A stretch of DNA of 64,000 nucleotides from Hahella sp. KA22 (GTDB taxonomy: Bacteria > Pseudomonadota > Gammaproteobacteria > Pseudomonadales > Oleiphilaceae). Shown here piece by piece: positions 20,653 through 29,886 of the stretch (position 1 is its first letter; each line of letters begins with the position of its first letter). The stretch spans positions 5,375,644 through 5,439,643 of the forward strand of contig NZ_CP035490.1 of NCBI RefSeq assembly GCF_004135205.1, written 5' to 3'. Position numbers and translations under genes: made by a program. The notes below the pieces were generated by a model. It had not been told where the DNA came from. It did no database searches and was given only the letters and a program-made list of their open reading frames with translations.

Positions 20653-23043
20653 TCAGGATTTTTTGGGGGTTTCCTTGCGCAGGGCGCCGATAACGGATTC
20701 CAGCGCACGGTCAAATAGCAGACCGTCATCCAGCAGCGACATGCCGCCGCTCTTCAGGGCGATCGCCAGCCCCATACGGCTCTTCTCCGCCACCTTGACG
20801 CCCATGCGATTTACGAAGATGTACTTGCCAGTTGTCTGAATAATCGCCACCAGCTTGCAGCGATACTTCTTGTCATCGCCTTCATTGATCTCAACCCAGG
20901 TGCCAATCTTCAGGCGATCAACCAGCTTCAGACTATCTTCATCCGCCTCTACTTCCACCGCCGGCTCTTCGTTGTCCTCTTCAATCAGGACAATACGGGC
21001 GGACGCCTGCGCCACGGGCTCAGCCTGCTTAGCGTCAGCGACTTCAGCTACCTGTTCAGGCGCAATCTCTGGCTTCAGTTCCTGCTCTTTGCGCGACGCC
21101 ACTGGCGGCTCTGGCGTTTTCAGCACTCGCATGGCCGCTTGGATATAAGCGTCTTCGTTCTTAACGGCGGGCGCAGACGCTACTTCCAGCGAATCCACCT
21201 CCACCATGTCTTCATCATCCAGCGTCATCTCTTTGGCAAGACGCTGCTGTGTGGTTTCCGACAACACCTTCTGCAACAGGCGCAGAGTCTTATCCAGCTC
21301 AAACGGCTTGTAAGCGGTTTGTTGCAGCCCTGTGCGCAACTCTTCCATCAATTTATCCACCGCCGCGACTTCCGGCGCTTCAGCGCTGGTGTCATCGGGG
21401 TCGCACCCCTGAATGAGTCGGGCCGCAACGGACTGAGCCTGCAACCAATCGGGATGCTCTCTGCCGCTTTTTAGCTGCAGCAACACCATATAATTGCTCC
21501 AGCCTTCCTTTAATACTTCCATGACCAGAGCAGGAATGTTCTTGCCGGCCAACATATCGTTCAGGACATCCTGCACCACTTTCTTGGCCGCGTCGGATTT
21601 GGCCCGCCCGACTTCCGCGTCGCGAGTGCGTTGCTCCAGCAGATGGCGACGCTTTTTATCGCTCTCGCGGAAACGAATGAAGTCTTCCAGCACTTCGTCA
21701 AAGATGGTGATGTCGTTGTCGAACTCCGTCACCAGACGCTGCACCACTTCCTCCAGCTTGGAGATGAACGGATCAGATTCGCCCGGCGCTTTTTCCGTCC
21801 AGCCAATAGAGGCGGTTGCCATTTCATTCAATAATCTACGCGCAGAGTGACCGCCTTGATTAAAGAAGGTGCGATCCAGCAACGCCACTTTCAGAATGGG
21901 AATCTGCAAGCGCGCAATCACTGCGCGAATCGCCGCAGGTATTTGGCGGTCATCCAAAATGAATTCGAACAACATGGTGACCAGGTTCATCACATCCTGG
22001 TCCAAACGACCTACGGAAGCGCGGGGCTGCCCTTCCTTACTAAGAACGGCGCGCTCCATCAGGCCCATAAAGTTGATCAGGCCGTTATCAGATAACGCAG
22101 CTGTTGGCGCCTTATTAGTTGTTTGCAGGCGGGACAGTAAATTTAATAACGCAGTTTGCTGTACAACAGGTAAATTTACCGCCGCCCCCGCTGCGTTCGC
22201 CATTTGAGCGTCAGAAAATTGACGCATGTATTGCAGCGGATCAATTTGAGGGTCCCATCCGCCTTCGTTGTATTCACCGACAGCGCCTGTGTTCTGATCA
22301 ATCACAGAGCCGCTGGCGTGAGGCAAGTTAACCCCTGTGCGGCGCACGCTGCGACTGGCGCTGAGATCAGGCATTACGCCCTGCTCCGCCAAAAACTTGT
22401 TGGCGGCTTCCAGCACGGCTTTATTCTGCGTCAGCACGTATTTTTCAAATAGTTTGAAGAACACCAGCTTGGCGCGAATCCCCATCTCCAGTTCGGCGCA
22501 GGCGGTAACGAAATTGGTGACCATGCGCTGGGGGCCAAGCGGGTTGTTTTCCTCTTCCACGCTGACGTCAAACAGCAACGAATCCAAACGAATGGTCAGG
22601 TGCTCAAGGTCACGGCCAATTTCGCTTTTAAAGCGGTTCACCATGTTGTCGATGGCCACCTGCTCTTCCAGCTTGTCTTCCTGCACCAGCGTCAGATTTT
22701 GAGGATCGAAGTTAGCTTTCAGCATCCCTGGTTTTTGCGCTTCAGGGAACTGAAAGTCACGGTTGTAATACTGCATGAAAAGCGCGGCGATGCGCTCTTT
22801 TTTCAGGCGGATTTCACGCATGGCGTCAAAGAATAACGCCTGCTCAGAGTTGGTCGCGGACTTGTCCGCCAAGTCAAAAAACGAGTCGTCAACTTGCTCA
22901 AATAACCTGTCCAGGAGCTTACGGTTGTGCTCGCCACAACGGTCGCGCAACTTAATTAACAGTGCCGGTAATTTCACACCCTTGACAGCCTCTTGCTGAC
23001 TCCTTGAAACGTCAAGACGGACAACTTTCGAACTCGTTGACAT
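20653..23043 (-). CDS. DUF1631 family protein
   Basis: The protein has 796 residues and belongs to DUF1631, a family sometimes misannotated as thymidine phosphorylase. Most of it is predicted helical. The last 90 residues (from about KLVDRLKIGTWVEINEGD, then KCKLV-like and GKYIFVNRMGVKVAEKS) look like a compact beta domain, which I compare with PilZ-like barrels by appearance only. A low-complexity acidic linker rich in E, A and P (about 640-700) separates the two parts. The ATG at 23043 follows GGGAG; a TTG four codons upstream is less likely. Function is unknown. It sits between ampDE and nadC, an order I recall from Pseudomonas. Confidence 0.88.
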   Translation of the reverse strand: MSTSSKVVRLDVSRSQQEAVKGVKLPALLIKLRDRCGEHNRKLLDRLFEQVDDSFFDLADKSATNSEQALFFDAMREIRLKKERIAALFMQYYNRDFQFPEAQKPGMLKANFDPQNLTLVQEDKLEEQVAIDNMVNRFKSEIGRDLEHLTIRLDSLLFDVSVEEENNPLGPQRMVTNFVTACAELEMGIRAKLVFFKLFEKYVLTQNKAVLEAANKFLAEQGVMPDLSASRSVRRTGVNLPHASGSVIDQNTGAVGEYNEGGWDPQIDPLQYMRQFSDAQMANAAGAAVNLPVVQQTALLNLLSRLQTTNKAPTAALSDNGLINFMGLMERAVLSKEGQPRASVGRLDQDVMNLVTMLFEFILDDRQIPAAIRAVIARLQIPILKVALLDRTFFNQGGHSARRLLNEMATASIGWTEKAPGESDPFISKLEEVVQRLVTEFDNDITIFDEVLEDFIRFRESDKKRRHLLEQRTRDAEVGRAKSDAAKKVVQDVLNDMLAGKNIPALVMEVLKEGWSNYMVLLQLKSGREHPDWLQAQSVAARLIQGCDPDDTSAEAPEVAAVDKLMEELRTGLQQTAYKPFELDKTLRLLQKVLSETTQQRLAKEMTLDDEDMVEVDSLEVASAPAVKNEDAYIQAAMRVLKTPEPPVASRKEQELKPEIAPEQVAEVADAKQAEPVAQASARIVLIEEDNEEPAVEVEADEDSLKLVDRLKIGTWVEINEGDDKKYRCKLVAIIQTTGKYIFVNRMGVKVAEKSRMGLAIALKSGGMSLLDDGLLFDRALESVIGALRKETPKKS

Positions 23044-23141
23044 ACTTTCTCCCAACTAGCACTTCCTGACAACAGCTAACCACATGCATTGCTTGACAAA
23101 ATGCGTCACAAAGCGACGTAATATTGTCCACGGTGCAAGTA

Positions 23142-23161
23142 TATACCGTCACTATACCGTC
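23142..23161. repeat. Tandem 9-bp repeat upstream of the DUF1631 gene
   Basis: TATACCGTC occurs at 23142-23150 and 23153-23161, an 11-bp period (one helical turn), in the divergent gap between the DUF1631 gene and the aspartic protease gene. It could be a protein-binding site; this is inference. Confidence 0.5.
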
Positions 23162-23233
23162 TTTTGTCACAAATTGTTGCCGGGTGACGCTGATCACACA
23201 TTAACCGATACCGCTTTGAAACCCTTGAATTAA

Positions 23234-23261
23234 TTGCCTCTTGTGAGACTCCGTTTATAGG
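23234..23261 (+). promoter_or_regulatory. Candidate promoter for the aspartic protease/nadC pair
   Basis: TTGCCT (23234-23239) and TATAGG (23256-23261) are separated by 16 bp. Transcription would start near 23268, inside the first in-frame ATG, which supports translation from the later ATG at 23315. Confidence 0.35.
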
Positions 23262-23314
23262 TTATTATGACCTGCCTTGAAGAATTATCCGGTATCCAAA
23301 TCAAGCCCGCAGTT

Positions 23315-23857
23315 ATGAGTCAAAATAATCCCTCACAGGTCCGCGGAATCGGAAAAGGAATGTTCATCGCCGCCTGGATCGTCGGCATTCTCCTGCTAAC
23401 CCAGTTTTTCGACTTTTGGGAAAAGAAGAGGCAGAATCCCAATCAGTCTCCCGTGATAATCCAGTCCGCCAACGGAGCGCAGGAATTGGTCTTACAATCC
23501 AATTATCAGGGCCACTACCTGACCACCGGACTCATTAACGGGGAGGAAGTGAACTTCCTCCTGGATACCGGCGCCACTACCGTGGCGGTGCCCGCCGAAC
23601 TGGCGGAGCGTCTGCAACTGCCAAAACTGAGCCGGGGCTACGTACAGACCGCCAACGGCGCCGTCGAGGCCACGCGCACTTATTTAAAAACGCTGACTAT
23701 CGGCCCGTTTGAACTGCATAACGTCGAGGCCAGCATTCTCTCTTCCATGACGGAGGAGGATGAAATCCTGCTTGGCATGAGCGCATTGCAGAGACTGTCG
23801 TTCACCCAACGTAACGGCACGCTGATTTTATCGCCGAATACACACACTACACTTTGA
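23315..23857 (+). CDS. Membrane-anchored retropepsin-like aspartic protease (TIGR02281 family)
   Basis: This is a predicted inner-membrane aspartic protease of about 180 residues. An N-terminal anchor ([19 protein letters not shown]) is followed by a single retropepsin-like domain with the catalytic triplet DTG in [15 protein letters not shown] and the later [13 protein letters not shown]. Such proteins act as dimers, each giving one Asp. An ATG at 23267 is also in frame, but the later one gives the family-typical N-terminus MSQNNP and fits the promoter candidate. It precedes nadC by 10 bp. Substrates are unknown. Confidence 0.85.
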   Translation: MSQNNPSQVRGIGKGMFIAAWIVGILLLTQFFDFWEKKRQNPNQSPVIIQSANGAQELVLQSNYQGHYLTTGLINGEEVNFLLDTGATTVAVPAELAERLQLPKLSRGYVQTANGAVEATRTYLKTLTIGPFELHNVEASILSSMTEEDEILLGMSALQRLSFTQRNGTLILSPNTHTTL

Positions 23858-23867
23858 GCCTTTATAT

Positions 23868-24704
23868 ATGTTGGAACAACTCATTCAGCCCGCCATTCAA
23901 CAAGACGTAGAGAAAGCCCTTGCGGAAGACATCGGTTCCGGCGATATCACCGCCATGCTCATTCCTGCGGAACAGCGCGCCGAAGCAAGAGTCATCACTC
24001 GGGAGGACGCTATCGTCTGCGGCGTAGAGTGGGTTAACGCTGTGTTCGCCAAGGTCGACCCGGACTGCAAAGTGGACTGGAAATTCAAAGACGGCGATCA
24101 GGCCCGCGCCAATGACGTCTTGTTCACCGTCAGCGGACGCGCCCGATCGCTGTTAACAGCGGAACGCACCGCGCTGAACTTCCTGCAGACCCTGTCTGGC
24201 GTGGCGACCCTGGCGCGCCAGTACGCCGACATGGTCAGCCACACCAAAGCCAAAGTATTGGACACTCGCAAAACACTGCCGGGACTGCGGGTCGCGCAAA
24301 AATACGCCGTCTCCTGCGGCGGCTGTCGTAATCACCGTATCGGCCTGTGGGACGCCTTCCTGATTAAGGAGAACCACATCATGGCCTGCGGCTCCATCCA
24401 GAACGCCGTGGAAGAAGCTCACCGCATCGCTCCCGGCAAACCGGTGGAAGTGGAAGTGGAAACCATGGAACAGCTGCAGGAAGCCCTGAGCGCCGGCGCC
24501 GATATCGTCATGCTGGACAACTTCAGCATCGAACAAATGGCGCATGCTGTCGTCGTTAATCAGGGGCGCGCCAAACTTGAGGCGTCCGGCGGCGTCACCT
24601 CAGAAACCCTGGCGGCGATCGCTGAAACCGGCGTGGACTTCATCTCCATTGGCGGCGTCACCAAACACTGCCGCGCCATCGATCTTTCCATGCGCCTGAT
24701 CTGA
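23868..24704 (+). CDS. nadC: Nicotinate-nucleotide diphosphorylase (carboxylating)
   Basis: NadC converts quinolinate and PRPP to nicotinate mononucleotide, CO2 and pyrophosphate in de novo NAD synthesis. The protein has 278 residues. Hallmarks are [17 protein letters not shown] (N-terminus), [17 protein letters not shown], the substrate-binding [17 protein letters not shown], and the barrel strands [23 protein letters not shown] and EASGGV. It follows the aspartic protease closely, so the two are probably cotranscribed. Confidence 0.96.
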   Translation: MLEQLIQPAIQQDVEKALAEDIGSGDITAMLIPAEQRAEARVITREDAIVCGVEWVNAVFAKVDPDCKVDWKFKDGDQARANDVLFTVSGRARSLLTAERTALNFLQTLSGVATLARQYADMVSHTKAKVLDTRKTLPGLRVAQKYAVSCGGCRNHRIGLWDAFLIKENHIMACGSIQNAVEEAHRIAPGKPVEVEVETMEQLQEALSAGADIVMLDNFSIEQMAHAVVVNQGRAKLEASGGVTSETLAAIAETGVDFISIGGVTKHCRAIDLSMRLI

Positions 24705-24900
24705 GGAGACAGCGCCAGCAAGCTTCCGACGGCACACTGCAAATTCCTTTACACTCAGTTACATGAGGATACATATCGTTGCAGTCGTGATATCGTCGGA
24801 AGCAGTCTGATTACACTATAGTTTCCTTATACGGTCGCAAATTCGCGCTAAAACTGACTCAGGGACACAGGGAACAGCAGCATCCGGTTCCTAACACAAC

Positions 24901-27639
24901 ATGCCAGATGACAACGGCCTGATAAGCAACGACTCCCCCTCACCGTCGGGACGCGGCGAATGGCGGACTTTGCTTATTATTGGCGTGGCCGCCGCCATCA
25001 GTGCGCTTTCCGCTGGTTTATTCACTTCTGTCGAATCTCTTCCCTGGATCTGGCCCAGCGCCGCCGTTTGCGCCATCGCCTATTTCCGTTACGAGCTGCG
25101 CGCTCTGCCGCTTATTATCATCGCCACGTTTACCGGCGTGCTGGCGTTATGGCTCCAGGAAACGTCTCATCCGCTGATTACCGCACTCCCCCTTATCATC
25201 GCCATCAGTGCTCTGCTTTGCGCACAACCAATTTTATTTAAGCGCCTGTATCTGCTGTTGCAGACAAACGTCGCTCCGCCCCACTCGGAAACCCGCTTAT
25301 GGAATCTGCTGGCCAGTCTGTTTCTGAGCGCCCTGGCCGCCGGCCTGCCTATCGCATTACTGGTGGGCGGCGCGATGCCTGGAGAAGTGCTGCTGCAAAC
25401 AACGTTGTATCTTCTGTACAGCATTGGCATGCCCATTTTGTTGACGGTCCCGGTTTACACCCAATGGCGTCGCAGGAAAGAATTCTACACCCTCGCTGTC
25501 GCCCGGATCTGGGAAGTGTTGGTCTGGATCGCCTTGCTCCTCATGGCGGGAGGGCTGCTGATCAAAAACGGCGGCATGGCTTTGTTTTTACTTCTGCCTC
25601 TGTTCGCCTGGTCGAGCTTGCGCTTTGGCCGTTTCGGCGGTGTGCTCGCAATCTGCCTGTCAGGACTGGCCGCGCTGCTGGCTTATGGCTACGGCGATAC
25701 GGGATATGGCTCTCTCGCTCACTTCAATCTGTTTCACAGCGAAGTGGCGGTGATGACCATATTCAGCCTCTATCTGTCTGCGCTCGCCGCCGACCGCGCC
25801 CGGGTGGAGGACGCTATTGAGCAACTGGTGCAACGACGCACCCACGAACTCGAAGCCATCAATCAGGAGCTGCAGGATGAGGTGCACATTCGCAAGCAGG
25901 CGGAACGCTCATTTCGCACCTCGACCCGTCGCTACCGCGCCATTATTGAAACAGCGGGAAGCCCTATCATCGTCATGGACAAGAACTTCCGCATCGTTCA
26001 ATGGAACGGCGCCGCCAGTCGACTGTTCGGTTACCATCGGGAAGACATCTACGGTAAGAATTACATCACCTGCTTCGTGCCGAAGGCGTTTCAGGATGAA
26101 ACCGCCTGGAAAATCACCAAGGTGCTGGAAACCGGCGTCCCGGTGGAAAACCTGGAAAGCGAAATGACAGCAGCGGATGGCGGCTCCCACGTCATGCTCT
26201 GGAACATCAACCGCGTGGTGGACGTAGATGAAGAGCTGACCCAGGCGATCATCATCGGCCAGGACATCTCCACCATTCGCGAAACCCAGAATCAACTGCA
26301 CTTCCTCGCCCATTACGATGTGCTGACAGGCGCCGCCAATCGCCGCCTGTTTGAAGACCGCTGCCGCCAGGCCTTGAAGCAGGCCTCCCGTCGCCAACAT
26401 GACGTTGGCCTGATCAGCCTGGATATAGACCATTTCAAACGCATCAACGACACTCTGGGCCATGACGCCGGCGATGCGCTACTGCAAGAAATCTGCCGTC
26501 GCCTGGCGTCCTGCGTGCGGGAGGAAGACACTATCGCGCGGCTTGGCGGCGATGAATTCGCCATCCTTTTGAACCGGGTAAACGGAGCGGAAGACTGCGA
26601 GCTGGTGGGTCGCAACCTGCTGGAAGCCATTACCAAGCCGGTCGAACTGCCGGGACAGCAACTGGTGATCACCACCAGTATCGGCGTCACTGTATCGCCC
26701 CGGGATGGCGTGGAATATTCCGTGTTGCTGAAAAACGCCGATATGGCCATGTACCGGGCCAAGAAAGCCGGTCGCAACAATATTCAGATGTATCAAAAGG
26801 AGATGAACGACGAGCTGACGCACCAGATCAACACGGAGCAGGAACTGCGCGCCGCCATCTCCGGACATCAGTTCGATATCTACTATCAACCGCAGATCGA
26901 CCTGGAAAACCAGCATATCGTCGGACTGGAAGCTTTGCTGCGTTGGCGTCACCCTAAACGTGGCGTGCTGGCGCCCCATGAATTCATCACCGTAGCCGAG
27001 CAAACCGGATTACTGCCCGCCCTGGGCGAATGGATCTTCTACAACGCCTGCCTGCAATGCCGAGCGATACAAGCGATGAGCCGCTCCCATGTGCAAGTGG
27101 CGATCAACATTTCCGCACGCCAGCTGCATCATCCTCAGATGGTGGATACGCTGAAACGAGTCATCGCCGAAATACGCGTCAATCCCGCCTTCCTCAACCT
27201 GGAGATTGGCGAACAGGTATTGGTCAGCAACCCCGCTGAGGCGGCGGAAATCCTCGGCAGACTTAAAGAGATCGGCGTCAACATCACTATCGACAGCTTC
27301 GGCTCAGGCCTCTCCTCGCTGTCTAATCTGGCCCGGCTACCGGTGGATGCGGTAAAAATCGACCGCGCCCTCACCCGCAATGTGCCGGGAGACGATTATG
27401 ACGCCGCTATTCTTGAGACCCTGCTCAGCATCGCCAGCCGCATGCATATGCGTGTCATTGTGGAAGGCATAGAAAGAACCGAACAGGAAACCTTCTTCCG
27501 CAATCACAACGTTCGTTACGTGCAGGGACATCTGTATTCCCTGCCCATGCCTTCCGATCAATTGCCCGAATTCTTTAACGCCCTAAAACAAGGCGTACTC
27601 AACTCGGAAGGCGGCCAAATCGGCCTCCCACTAAACTGA
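24901..27639 (+). CDS. MASE1-PAS-GGDEF-EAL cyclic-di-GMP signalling protein
   Basis: The protein has 912 residues. About eight membrane helices (20-300) resemble the MASE1 sensory domain, followed by a short coiled coil, a PAS domain (about 345-460, YRAIIETAGSPIIVMDKNFRIVQWN), a GGDEF domain and an EAL domain. GGDEF is intact at 549-553, and an inhibitory I-site RxxD (540-543) lies five residues before it, so diguanylate cyclase activity is plausible. The EAL motif (677-679) is present, but the usual DDFGTG reads DSFGSG at 798-803, so the second conserved Asp is Ser. Phosphodiesterase activity is therefore doubtful. The ligand is unknown. Confidence 0.93.
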   Translation: MPDDNGLISNDSPSPSGRGEWRTLLIIGVAAAISALSAGLFTSVESLPWIWPSAAVCAIAYFRYELRALPLIIIATFTGVLALWLQETSHPLITALPLIIAISALLCAQPILFKRLYLLLQTNVAPPHSETRLWNLLASLFLSALAAGLPIALLVGGAMPGEVLLQTTLYLLYSIGMPILLTVPVYTQWRRRKEFYTLAVARIWEVLVWIALLLMAGGLLIKNGGMALFLLLPLFAWSSLRFGRFGGVLAICLSGLAALLAYGYGDTGYGSLAHFNLFHSEVAVMTIFSLYLSALAADRARVEDAIEQLVQRRTHELEAINQELQDEVHIRKQAERSFRTSTRRYRAIIETAGSPIIVMDKNFRIVQWNGAASRLFGYHREDIYGKNYITCFVPKAFQDETAWKITKVLETGVPVENLESEMTAADGGSHVMLWNINRVVDVDEELTQAIIIGQDISTIRETQNQLHFLAHYDVLTGAANRRLFEDRCRQALKQASRRQHDVGLISLDIDHFKRINDTLGHDAGDALLQEICRRLASCVREEDTIARLGGDEFAILLNRVNGAEDCELVGRNLLEAITKPVELPGQQLVITTSIGVTVSPRDGVEYSVLLKNADMAMYRAKKAGRNNIQMYQKEMNDELTHQINTEQELRAAISGHQFDIYYQPQIDLENQHIVGLEALLRWRHPKRGVLAPHEFITVAEQTGLLPALGEWIFYNACLQCRAIQAMSRSHVQVAINISARQLHHPQMVDTLKRVIAEIRVNPAFLNLEIGEQVLVSNPAEAAEILGRLKEIGVNITIDSFGSGLSSLSNLARLPVDAVKIDRALTRNVPGDDYDAAILETLLSIASRMHMRVIVEGIERTEQETFFRNHNVRYVQGHLYSLPMPSDQLPEFFNALKQGVLNSEGGQIGLPLN

Positions 27640-27664
27640 GACGAGCCGCCAAAGCGAGTCGCTT

Positions 27665-27904
27665 ATGTCCAAACGCTGGCCCCCATCATCGCCTCCGCAA
27701 GATTGGTGGAGCGGCGCGAGCAAAGCGCCCAGTCAAACCGACGCCAACGGCGAGCCCGCCAATCCTTGCGTCCGCAACTGTTGCCTGGACGAGAACGACG
27801 TCTGTTGCGGCTGTAAACGCACACTGCAGGAAATACTGGCCTGGAGCAGCTATTCTTCAGCGCAGAAGCGGGACCTGCTGAAGCAACTTAAACAACGCCA
27901 ATGA
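27665..27904 (+). CDS. DUF1289 domain protein
   Basis: The small cysteine-rich protein has 79 residues. The DUF1289 core is PCVRNCCLDENDVCCGCKRTLQEI (cysteines in a C-x3-C-x7-C-x2-C style arrangement), followed by EILAWSSYSSAQKRDLLKQLKQR. The cysteine pattern suggests a metal or Fe-S site, but no function is established for the family. It begins 25 bp after the GGDEF-EAL gene and ends 13 bp before thpR, so the three may be cotranscribed. Confidence 0.88.
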   Translation: MSKRWPPSSPPQDWWSGASKAPSQTDANGEPANPCVRNCCLDENDVCCGCKRTLQEILAWSSYSSAQKRDLLKQLKQRQ

Positions 27905-27917
27905 CCATACCAACACA

Positions 27918-28475
27918 ATGAGATGCTTTTTCACCCTGGTCCCTCCCGCCAGCGTCAAAGAGCGCCTGCTCATGGATATCGAGCGTCTGCAAACGCAGCA
28001 CCCGGAGCTGTCGCGCCACTATCGCTGGCAGTCAAGAGAGCAACTGCATATCACACTGCATTTCTTTGCCGATCTTGATCCGGAAGTCGCACAGCGCCTT
28101 GTGGAAGACCTCCGTGAAAGTCTGCTGAATTTCCCATCATTTTCTATCGTATTCGAGGCCATCACTCCCTTTCCCAGCATCCAGCGCGCGGGATACCTGG
28201 CTGCGCAGATTACAGCCAACGATCGTTTGCTGGCGCTGCATGAACATATTAAGTCCCACATAACCCAGGCTGGGGAACCTGTCGACGAACGCGCTTTTCG
28301 CCCTCACCTCACCCTGGCCAGAGGGCGCTCCCGACGTCAGCGCCTGGATTTGCGAGCCGACCTGATCGCTCCGCTCCAGTTTGACGTACAAGCCGTTGAA
28401 CTCTACCAAAGCATACAGGGAGAGAACGGCTCCATTTATCAAAGTCAGGCGACTATGGGCTTAAGGAACCTCTGA
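27918..28475 (+). CDS. thpR: RNA 2',3'-cyclic phosphodiesterase ThpR (LigT)
   Basis: ThpR opens 2',3'-cyclic phosphates of RNA and can join tRNA halves in vitro. The protein has 185 residues with both HxT motifs of the 2H superfamily: H44-T46 (LHITLHFF) and H130-T132 (RPHLTLAR). The stop codon lies inside the left arm of a 69-bp inverted-repeat element, so the last four residues (LRNL) are encoded by that arm. The catalytic core is complete and the family normally ends near here, so activity should be retained. Confidence 0.92.
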   Translation: MRCFFTLVPPASVKERLLMDIERLQTQHPELSRHYRWQSREQLHITLHFFADLDPEVAQRLVEDLRESLLNFPSFSIVFEAITPFPSIQRAGYLAAQITANDRLLALHEHIKSHITQAGEPVDERAFRPHLTLARGRSRRQRLDLRADLIAPLQFDVQAVELYQSIQGENGSIYQSQATMGLRNL

Positions 28476-28528
28476 AAAACTGGCTGCGTTGCCATTGCTG
28501 CGTCAAAAGTTTTCAGAGGTTCCTTAAG
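28460..28528. repeat. 69-bp element with 19-bp perfect inverted ends (MITE-like or hairpin)
   Basis: The 19-bp arms (28460-28478 and 28510-28528) are perfect reverse complements: CTTAAGGAACCTCTGAAAA and its complement. They flank a 31-bp centre containing TGCGTTGCCATTGCTGCGTC. The left arm contains the thpR stop. Long perfect terminal inverted repeats around a short non-coding centre suggest a miniature inverted-repeat element; a large intrinsic terminator is the alternative. I saw no obvious target-site duplication and no second copy in the window. Confidence 0.7.
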
Positions 28529-28618
28529 TACCCGCTCCGGCGGTTGTGAGTTACAATAGCGGGCTGAAACCTTAAAAGTGGCTCAGATCCACACCATTTT
28601 TACCCGGAAATAACAGCA

Positions 28619-29173
28619 ATGTTGTACCTGCTTTCAAAACTTCTTTTCAAATTCAGCGGCTGGACTTATGACGAGAAACCAGAGCTGTGGGAAGATAAGC
28701 AAGTAGTTATCGGCTTTCCTCACACCACAAACATGGATGGGGTGCGCATCCTGGCGCTGTTTTGGATTTATCGCCGCAAGCTGCACACGCTGGTCAAAAA
28801 GGATTTGTTTGTGTGGCCTTTCTCCTGGTTCCTGTCCAAGTTCGGCTGTATACCCGTAGACAGAAGCTCCAAAACCAATCTTGTCGATCAAATGCGCCAG
28901 GAATTCGCCAAGCGCGCCACCTTTACCCTGGCCATCGCGCCAGAGGCCACACGCAACAAAATGAAGGAAGAACGCAAACCTATACGCACCGGATTCTGGC
29001 ATATCGCCAAAGCAGCCGGCGCGCCGATCATCCTGATGATGTCGGACAGCAAACGTAAGCGCGGACGCATTCTCGGCAAAATATTCCCATCGGAATCCCT
29101 GCTGGACGACCTAATGAAAATCAAGCAGATATACGCTGATCAGGGTGTAGAAGTTCTGATAGGAACAACCTGA
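28619..29173 (+). CDS. 1-acyl-glycerol-3-phosphate acyltransferase-like (PlsC superfamily)
   Basis: The protein has 184 residues and belongs to the PlsC/LPLAT superfamily, which transfers acyl chains to lysophospholipids at the inner membrane. The catalytic H-x4-D motif is HTTNMD (35-40). The block-III equivalent is PEATR (108-112), where most relatives have PEGTR; block IV is represented by GFWHIAKAAGAPI. It is a short form without an obvious N-terminal membrane helix. It follows the thpR repeat element and has no obvious operon partner. The exact acceptor is unknown. Confidence 0.85.
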   Translation: MLYLLSKLLFKFSGWTYDEKPELWEDKQVVIGFPHTTNMDGVRILALFWIYRRKLHTLVKKDLFVWPFSWFLSKFGCIPVDRSSKTNLVDQMRQEFAKRATFTLAIAPEATRNKMKEERKPIRTGFWHIAKAAGAPIILMMSDSKRKRGRILGKIFPSESLLDDLMKIKQIYADQGVEVLIGTT

Positions 29174-29274
29174 ACCGACCAACGAGTAAGTACGCGCAAC
29201 CCTGTCCAGGAACAGTCTTCGTTACATGGATGAATCGGGGTCGCTGACACCGAAACCACTATCTCAGCGAGACG

Positions 29275-29886
29275 ATGACGCAAAGACGGATAAACATAAC
29301 AGATAACGACAACGACCTAAGCCGGCTATTGCAGGATGTTCGCGCATGCCGCCTGTGTGAGCAGCACTTGGAGCCCAACCCTGTAGTGAAAGTAGGCGCA
29401 GCCGCCCGCCTGATGATCATCGGCCAGGCGCCAGGGACTCGCGTACACGCTACAGGCATTCCCTGGAACGACCCCAGCGGCGAAAGACTGCGTACCTGGC
29501 TGGGCCTGGACAAAGAGACTTTTTACGATACGAACCAGATAGCCATCATGCCGATGGGTTTTTGCTATCCCGGGAAAGGCCGCAGCGGCGACCTCCCTCC
29601 GCGAAAAGAGTGTTACGAGCACTGGCACCAGAAAATCCTGACGCAACTGCCTCGTCTGGAGATGTTTCTACTGGTGGGGCTATATGCGCAACAAGCTTAC
29701 CTGCCAAACGCCTACAAGAGCCTGTCGGAAAACGTTAAACACTGGCGCGACTGGTATCCCCGACTGATCCCGCTGCCGCACCCCTCACCTCGCAACACCC
29801 TGTGGCTGAAGCAGCGTCCCTGGTTCGAAGGAGAGGTGATTCCCCAGGTACGGAATCACGTGCACGACTTGCTTAGTTCCGACTGA
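29275..29886 (+). CDS. Uracil-DNA glycosylase family protein with [4Fe-4S] ligands
   Basis: The protein has 203 residues in the uracil-DNA glycosylase superfamily (COG1573-like), which excises uracil or damaged bases. Four cysteines in the family-4/5 pattern are present: C25, C28, C97 and C113, with C-x2-C and C-x15-C spacing, so a [4Fe-4S] cluster is expected. Motif A is GQAPG (50-54), with Gln where family 4 has Glu. Motif B is HPSPRN (169-174). The insert NDPSGERLRTWLG is typical of one bacterial subgroup. Its substrate range is not established. Its 3' end overlaps convergent yqcC by 14 bp. Confidence 0.87.
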   Translation: MTQRRINITDNDNDLSRLLQDVRACRLCEQHLEPNPVVKVGAAARLMIIGQAPGTRVHATGIPWNDPSGERLRTWLGLDKETFYDTNQIAIMPMGFCYPGKGRSGDLPPRKECYEHWHQKILTQLPRLEMFLLVGLYAQQAYLPNAYKSLSENVKHWRDWYPRLIPLPHPSPRNTLWLKQRPWFEGEVIPQVRNHVHDLLSSD

